Source: Pseudarcicella hirudinis (lineage in GTDB: Bacteria; Bacteroidota; Bacteroidia; Cytophagales; Spirosomataceae). From it: a DNA stretch of 64,000 nt. Both the position numbers and the translations under genes were made by a program. The stretch lies in the NCBI RefSeq assembly GCF_900115665.1, contig NZ_FOXH01000002.1, forward strand, positions 62,001-126,000, in the 5' to 3' direction. This document shows, one piece after another, positions 59,587 to 64,000 of the stretch. The notes beneath the pieces were generated by a model. It worked only from the letters and a program-made list of their open reading frames with translations. It was not told the origin of the DNA and made no database searches. How positions within the stretch are numbered: position 1 is the stretch's first letter; every line of letters starts with the position of its first letter.

Positions 59587-60804
59587 TTACATTTTCCTGG
59601 CTACTTTTTCCACATCTTTCCAGACCCTGAAAATATTCTGATAACAGATTTTTTGAATATCATTTTCGGAATATCCTCTTTTAAGCAGAATATAGATCAG
59701 ATTCGGTAATTGTGAACAATCTTTCAGGCCATCCGGCAAAGTAGGACCGACTCCTTCAAAATCAGAACCTAAACCGACATGCGTAATACCTGCCAGTTTT
59801 ACTACATGATCGATATGGTCTGCTACCTTTTCCACATTGGTTAATTTCATGGGCTGATTTTTGGAATATTCTTCGTCAAAGGCCCTGGCTTCAGGGCTAT
59901 TAACTGCCACATTATGCTCTTTTGCCCATTTTGCCACTTCCGCAGCTTTATTTTTGGAATAATTATTAGCAGTTTCATCAAGAAAAGAAGAGGCAAAATT
60001 GATCATAATTACTCCGTTTTTCTGAGCAAGCATCGTAATCATCTCATCTGACATATTTCTCTGGAAACCTGGTGTGAAAAACCTGCATGAAGAATGAGAA
60101 GCAATAACAGGAGCTTTCGACATCTTTACAACCTGTTCAAAAGTATTGTCTGAAATATGAGAACAGTCGATCATAATGCCTAGTTTATTCATTTCCAGAA
60201 CCACTTTTCTGCCATAAGGACTTAGCCCTTGCCAGGTGCTGGTTGTATCATAAGAGCTGTCGCAGATGAGGTTATTTTCTCCGTGACAAAGGGTAATGTA
60301 ACGGATTCCTCTTTTATAAAAATGATCCAGATTGGCCAGATTACTTTCAATCGGAGAACCATTTTCCATACCCATAGGTAATGAAATCAGGCCTTTTCTG
60401 AAATTTTTCTCAATATCTGCCGGAGATTTTGCCAGCGCAAATTTATCAGGAAACTGCGTCGTAAGGTTTTCAACCATATCAATGAGAGAATCGGCCAGTG
60501 CTTTTGAGTCACCGGGAGTCTGCTGAAGTTTTGACGGAACGTAAATCGACATAAAGGGAGCAGAAAGTCCGCCTTTCTTTGCCCGGACATAATCGAAGTC
60601 TCCGGCTGTAGTTTGTACGGAAACATCTTCCATTTTACCATGAAGTCTGTATGGTAAATCAACGTGTCCATCCACGATGATAAATTTATGAGCGAGCTCT
60701 TCGGCTTTTTTTTTCAGAAGCTCATCCTCATTTTGAGGAGGGTTGAAGGAAATAAAGCCGGCAAGGGAAAGCAAAAGGAAAGCTTTATGAAAGTTTTTTC
60801 TCAT
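59587..60804 (-). CDS. Membrane dipeptidase (peptidase family M19), exported
   Basis: 405 residues with an N-terminal signal helix (about 5-20). Zinc-binding HVDLPYR (HxD) near residue 48, the Glu of GMENGSPIE near 135, and the histidines in DCSHISDN and IASHSSCRF match the binuclear M19 active site; VGLGSDFEGVGP is the conserved third block. It would hydrolyse L-Xaa-D/L-Xaa dipeptides (renal dipeptidase-like) outside the cytoplasm. Single gene. Confidence 0.9.
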   Translation of the reverse strand: MRKNFHKAFLLLSLAGFISFNPPQNEDELLKKKAEELAHKFIIVDGHVDLPYRLHGKMEDVSVQTTAGDFDYVRAKKGGLSAPFMSIYVPSKLQQTPGDSKALADSLIDMVENLTTQFPDKFALAKSPADIEKNFRKGLISLPMGMENGSPIESNLANLDHFYKRGIRYITLCHGENNLICDSSYDTTSTWQGLSPYGRKVVLEMNKLGIMIDCSHISDNTFEQVVKMSKAPVIASHSSCRFFTPGFQRNMSDEMITMLAQKNGVIMINFASSFLDETANNYSKNKAAEVAKWAKEHNVAVNSPEARAFDEEYSKNQPMKLTNVEKVADHIDHVVKLAGITHVGLGSDFEGVGPTLPDGLKDCSQLPNLIYILLKRGYSENDIQKICYQNIFRVWKDVEKVARKM

Positions 60805-61103
60805 GAATGGTAAATAAAGGTTTAATAATCTGATGAAGGGAAATCAAGCGTATATAGTTTTAAATATAATAAATTTCCATGATTTTCACGCTTGTTTATG
60901 TCTCTTGGCCCTCATTTCTGTCTTCATAAGCGAGCATGCAAAATTTCTTTTTAGACGGACTTAAAATTTTTTAAAAAAATATTTAAGTCTATATGCAACA
61001 TTTATATCAGGAATTGCATCTTATTGAGCAAGAGAGAAAGAAAAGGCCTTCCATTCATCAACACTAAAAACCGTTTATCATGATTTTCTGAAAAAAACGG
61101 TAC
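60805..61103. other. Intergenic region upstream of the small exported protein
   Basis: About 300 AT-rich bases, no ORF of note and no hairpin. The right end carries the promoter listed separately. Confidence 0.4.
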
Positions 61104-61109
61104 TTTGTA

Positions 61110-61141
61110 TTGCATAGTACAGTATAACGCATATATCTTTG
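61110..61141 (+). promoter_or_regulatory. Promoter of the small exported protein
   Basis: TTG (61110-61112), 21-nt spacer, -7 TATCTTTG (61134-61141), 50 nt before the ATG. Same spacing as the nrtR and lipoprotein promoters. Confidence 0.65.
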
Positions 61142-61190
61142 TATCAGCTTCTAATGAACTCTGTTAGAAGATAACTTAAAAGATAAAGTC

Positions 61191-61457
61191 ATGAAACTGC
61201 TTAATATTTTAATCATTTTTTCGTTGATAACTGGGTTGACATCCAATGCTTTAGCAATGGGATTTCCGCACAATATTCTGGCAGGAAGACATGCTTTGAA
61301 GAAAGATTCTGAGAAAAAAGAAATAGTTAAAGCAAAATATAGCACAAAAACTACCTCTGTTACCATTTTACAAAAAGCGCATGTTATCAGGCAGCTTGTA
61401 AATGTCGGACAGGTAAGCAGACTGGCATTTCTTTTTGTGAAAAGAAATGATGAATAA
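61191..61457 (+). CDS. Small exported protein of unknown function
   Basis: 88 residues. Signal peptide MKLLNILIIFSLITGLTSNALAM, probable cleavage after ALA. The mature part is Lys-rich (residues 36-50) with a C-terminal ILQKAHVIRQLVNVGQVSRLAFLFVKRN that may fold as a strand-helix-strand. Not recognised. A strong promoter precedes it, so it is probably expressed. Confidence 0.5.
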   Translation: MKLLNILIIFSLITGLTSNALAMGFPHNILAGRHALKKDSEKKEIVKAKYSTKTTSVTILQKAHVIRQLVNVGQVSRLAFLFVKRNDE

Positions 61458-61530
61458 GATCACTGTTCCGCAATAAGCAGTGGGTACCTCTGACCTTTAA
61501 GAATTTTTAGTTTTGGTTTAAGGATTGATT

Positions 61531-61559
61531 TGTAGCGATGCCGGTTCGGCATCGCTACA
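61531..61559. terminator. 13-bp GC-rich palindrome, terminator or REP-like element
   Basis: TGTAGCGATGCCG / CGGCATCGCTACA with a GTT loop, followed by TTTGTTTC. Stands between the convergent small exported protein and yidD; high GC against an AT-rich background suggests a dispersed REP-like sequence as well as a terminator. Confidence 0.55.
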
Positions 61560-61583
61560 TTTGTTTCAGGGGATACCTTCAAC

Positions 61584-61793
61584 TCAGGGAACAGGATCAT
61601 GCCCGTGTCCTCCCCAGGGATTACATCTCGCAAATCTTTTCAGACCCATCCAGCCTCCTTTCAATGCTCCGTGTTTCAACACAGCTTCAATCATGTACTG
61701 GGAACAAGTTGGGGTATAACGGCATGAATTAGGGAAATAGGGAGAAATTAAACCCTGATATACTCTGACAAGAAAAATTAACAGGCTTTTCAT
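61584..61793 (-). CDS. yidD: Membrane protein insertion efficiency factor YidD
   Basis: 69 residues. Pattern [27 protein letters not shown] and [24 protein letters not shown] is diagnostic of YidD, with the conserved Cys trio. A peripheral membrane protein aiding YidC-dependent insertion. In most bacteria it is next to rnpA/yidC; here it is isolated between other genes. Confidence 0.95.
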   Translation of the reverse strand: MKSLLIFLVRVYQGLISPYFPNSCRYTPTCSQYMIEAVLKHGALKGGWMGLKRFARCNPWGGHGHDPVP

Positions 61794-62051
61794 GTGAATG
61801 GATCAATTAGAATTTTGAGACTCTGATCAGAATTCTCCTTAAAGAACCGCCAGATAGAGCATTATTCTCATGGCGTTTCATTAGAAATATATTACTTTTG
61901 AGCCGGATTTATTCACAAATGTAGTTTTACAAAGGCTATTTTCTCATAGGAAAATATTTTTTAGATCAGTAAAATAATTTTACTTCTCAATCTGAAATTG
62001 AAGACACAAATTTAATAAAGTGTTTGCCTTCAATTCCAAAACCTGTTCAAA

Positions 62052-62873
62052 ATGTTACTTTTTATTGACTGGGATGTTAATCCTGAAATTATTTCAATAT
62101 TCGGTTTCCCTATTCGCTGGTACGGACTTCTCTTTGCTTCTGCTTTTTTAGCCGGATATCAGGTGCTTAGCTATATTTTTAAGAAAGAAGGAAGACCTGT
62201 AGAGCAGGCAGACCAATTGTTGCTTTACGCCATGGTTGCTACAGTAATCGGAGCGAGATTCGGGCATTATTTCTTTTATGAATTCCCCTTGCTGAAAGCT
62301 GATCCGGTAAAATTCTTCATCAACATGGTTACGCCTCCTTATTCTGGTTTGGCTAGTCATGGAGCATCTATCGGGTTATTTCTGGCTTTTTATCTGTACG
62401 TCAGGAAGAACAAAGATCAGAGTTATTTATATGTGACAGACAGGGTAGTTCCGACAGTAGCTTTGGGTGGTTTTTTTATCAGAATGGGAAATCTGATGAA
62501 CTCAGAGATTATAGGTAAACCAACTGATGTACCCTGGGCATTTCTTTTCAAAAGAGAAACAGAACACGAACTGCTGGTTCCCCGCCATCCTTCACAATTA
62601 TATGAAGCACTTTCCTGTCTGATCCTGTTTATTGTACTCATGTGGATCTGGAACAAAAAGAAACAATATACCAGAGAAGGTTTGCTGACGGGTGTATTCA
62701 TGATTGTTGTATTTACTTTAAGATTCTTTTATGAGTTTTTAAAGGAAAATCAATCTTCTTTCGAAGACTCAATGGCATTCAATATGGGGCAGTATCTTTC
62801 TATTCCTGCTGTGCTTTTCGGAATAGGCGTTTTGGTATATGCCTTTAGAAAAAAACCTGAAACTATTCAATAA
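62052..62873 (+). CDS. lgt: Prolipoprotein diacylglyceryl transferase
   Basis: 273 residues, seven helices. Transfers diacylglycerol from phosphatidylglycerol to the lipobox Cys, the first step of lipoprotein maturation. Marks: FPIRWYGLLFA, GARFGHYFFYE (conserved RxGH Arg-His), GGFFIRMGNLMNSEIIGKPTDVPWAF and RHPSQLYEALSCL, with FYEFLKENQ. All key residues present. Relevant to the many lipoproteins in the window. Ends in a very long terminator stem. Confidence 0.95.
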   Translation: MLLFIDWDVNPEIISIFGFPIRWYGLLFASAFLAGYQVLSYIFKKEGRPVEQADQLLLYAMVATVIGARFGHYFFYEFPLLKADPVKFFINMVTPPYSGLASHGASIGLFLAFYLYVRKNKDQSYLYVTDRVVPTVALGGFFIRMGNLMNSEIIGKPTDVPWAFLFKRETEHELLVPRHPSQLYEALSCLILFIVLMWIWNKKKQYTREGLLTGVFMIVVFTLRFFYEFLKENQSSFEDSMAFNMGQYLSIPAVLFGIGVLVYAFRKKPETIQ

Positions 62874-62893
62874 TGTCATTCAGGAAGGCCTAA

Positions 62894-62950
62894 AAGCCGT
62901 TTCAGACATTTTTACTTTCGCTAAAATGTCTGAAACGGCTTCATTTTTAT
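62894..62950 (+). terminator. Strong terminator after lgt
   Basis: Perfect 19-bp stem (AAGCCGTTTCAGACATTTT / AAAATGTCTGAAACGGCTT) with a 10-nt loop, then CATTTTTAT. Confidence 0.88.
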
Positions 62951-63046
62951 AAGGCTTTATCAATTGTTAACTTTCAATTACTAGTATAGTTTAAAATATT
63001 TTACCATATTTGTAATGAACTAAAAAACAACTAATTGACTGATAAT

Positions 63047-63499
63047 ATGGAAAATAACCTGGATAATTTGAAAGATCAGGCTGCTGAAAAGTTAGATAAT
63101 ATTGCAGATGCGGCCGCTGGAAAAATAAAAGAGGTAACCGGAATGAATGTTGAAGAAAAAGCTCACGAGCTTGCTGATGCAGCTACTGAGAAATTAGAAG
63201 ATCTTCAGGAAGCTGCTGAAGCTAAATTTGAAGAATTGAAAGCAACAGCTTCTGCAAAAATAGAAGAATTTACCGGAGAAAAACTGGACGAAGTAAAAGC
63301 AGCCGCTGCAGAGAAATTTGAAGATGCTAAAACCATTGCAGCTGAAAAAATAGAGGATGCAAAAGAATTTGCTTCGGAAAAAATAGAAGATGCTACTGAA
63401 TTTGCAGCAGAAGCCATTGATGATGCTAAAGAAGCAGCAACTGGTTTCTGGGGTAAAATCTCAGGGTTGTTCGGAGGAAAAAAAGAAGTAAAAAAATAG
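63047..63499 (+). CDS. Amphipathic helical-repeat protein (apolipoprotein/YtxH/LEA-like)
   Basis: 150 residues from the ATG at 63047 (the frame could begin at the TTG at 63035). Almost entirely Ala/Glu/Lys/Asp with an 11-residue periodicity (AAEKLDNIADA, AAEKFEDAKTI, ASEKIEDATEF), forming a long amphipathic helix; the end WGKISGLFGGKK is a short hydrophobic anchor. Resembles phasin-, LEA- or apolipoprotein-type proteins that sit on lipid or other surfaces. Function cannot be fixed. Confidence 0.7.
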   Translation: MENNLDNLKDQAAEKLDNIADAAAGKIKEVTGMNVEEKAHELADAATEKLEDLQEAAEAKFEELKATASAKIEEFTGEKLDEVKAAAAEKFEDAKTIAAEKIEDAKEFASEKIEDATEFAAEAIDDAKEAATGFWGKISGLFGGKKEVKK

Positions 63500-63517
63500 T
63501 TTTTTACCGCATCAACC

Positions 63518-63564
63518 AAAATCAGAAACCCCTTTCCCGATCAGGAAAAGGGGTTTCTGATTTT
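63518..63564. terminator. Bidirectional terminator between the amphipathic protein and NlpC/P60 genes
   Basis: AAAATCAGAAACCCCTTTCC and GGAAAAGGGGTTTCTGATTTT form a long stem (one bulged base) around CGATCA, with A-rich and T-rich flanks. Confidence 0.85.
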
Positions 63565-63583
63565 ATACTTCCTCTCAAAAGAT

Positions 63584-64000
63584 TTAATAAATATTATTTT
63601 CCTTTAATACAGTAATGCCTTGTAAGCTGCTTTTCAGGATCCTTTTTGAGCGCAGGTATCTTTTTACATTATATTCGTCAAAGTTGGCAGCCTTCGGATT
63701 TACACTGCCTATTCTTACTTTGTCAGAAGCATGAATGAATTCGTCATTTCCAATCCACATACCTACATGAACAACTTTCTCTGAGCCATCTTCTCTTTTT
63801 TCACCGAAAAACAGCAAATCTCCCGGTTCAAGAGATTCAAAATGAGAAGATTTATCTACTAAATCCCCTGTAAAGACTTGTTGAGAGGCATCTCTTGGCA
63901 GAATAAGGCCGTTCATGAAATAAACGGTTTTGGTAAAACCACTGCAATCAACGCCTTTGAAAGAAGTTCCTCCCCATAAATAAGGAATACCCATCAATCT
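63584..64000 (-). CDS. NlpC/P60 (C40) peptidoglycan hydrolase, N-terminus beyond window
   Basis: The frame is open to the right edge; about 139 C-terminal residues are visible, so the apparent Met codons near 63995 are not the start. Catalytic Cys is in GVDCSGFTKTVY; PYLWGGTSFKG precedes it; the catalytic His is in KVVHVGMWIGND and a third polar residue (H in EFIHASD) completes the triad. Cleaves peptide stems of peptidoglycan (D-Glu-DAP bonds) outside the cytoplasm. Convergent with the amphipathic protein gene. Confidence 0.9.
   Translation of the reverse strand, partial: RLMGIPYLWGGTSFKGVDCSGFTKTVYFMNGLILPRDASQQVFTGDLVDKSSHFESLEPGDLLFFGEKREDGSEKVVHVGMWIGNDEFIHASDKVRIGSVNPKAANFDEYNVKRYLRSKRILKSSLQGITVLKENNIY

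Overview
The window looks like a chromosomal segment of a Bacteroidota bacterium, most likely Cytophagales (Leadbetterella/Emticicia-type; the genus is an inference). Reasons: a very large secreted protein ending in a type IX secretion sorting domain, Bacteroidota-type promoters (TTG, about 19-23 nt, then TAnnTTTG) seen repeatedly, weak Shine-Dalgarno sequences, AT-rich spacers, DUF1080/GH105/Tat-exported Gfo-Idh carbohydrate genes, and single-polypeptide SerB-SerA. No rRNA, tRNA, IS element or CRISPR array was found.

Layout. 0-5 kb: 5' part of hemA (minus), an exported lipoprotein with two tandem truncated-globin domains, an HMA-like protein, a dienoyl-CoA isomerase and a YheT hydrolase. 5-10 kb: serine biosynthesis (SerB-SerA fusion and SerC) with a two-gene ATPase/TOPRIM-like cassette wedged between them; the cassette overlaps serC. 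10-16.6 kb: Gfo/Idh oxidoreductase, RRM protein, SBF-like and EamA transporters, then a complete NAD salvage operon read leftward (NrtR regulator, NMN adenylyltransferase-Nudix fusion, nicotinamide phosphoribosyltransferase) behind a promoter flanked by two matching candidate operators. 16.7-20.7 kb: three tandem GNAT acetyltransferases, PhzF, MarR, two small XRE regulators and a VOC protein.

21-26 kb is an accessory, AT-rich island: DUF1778/GNAT toxin-antitoxin pair with a palindromic operator, a decayed ORF remnant, VanZ, DUF1801, a Kiwa-like KwaA/KwaB pair and a TIR-domain protein. 26.3-38 kb returns to housekeeping: LolA-like protein, ModF-type double ABC ATPase, second YheT, GT-A-like protein, YigZ, SDR, RqcH, an SSS symporter, MiaA and two rhodaneses. 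38-46 kb: T9SS cargo, PASTA protein and a polysaccharide gene group (Gfo/Idh, GH105, double DUF1080).

46-51 kb holds the most novel-looking system: a repeat-rich control region, three small related lipoprotein-like peptides, a small membrane protein, an ABC transporter pair, a YtrA-type GntR regulator and a GIN-like protein. The promoters in front of the lipoprotein genes and of the ABC operon share an almost position-for-position promoter-operator module, implying one regulon. 51-64 kb: an unrecognised helical protein, MDR oxidoreductase, UPF0323/glutathionylspermidine-synthase-like pair, GNAT, Gfo/Idh, SnoaL, two DinB proteins, M19 dipeptidase, YidD, Lgt, an amphipathic-repeat protein and the C-terminal part of an NlpC/P60 hydrolase.
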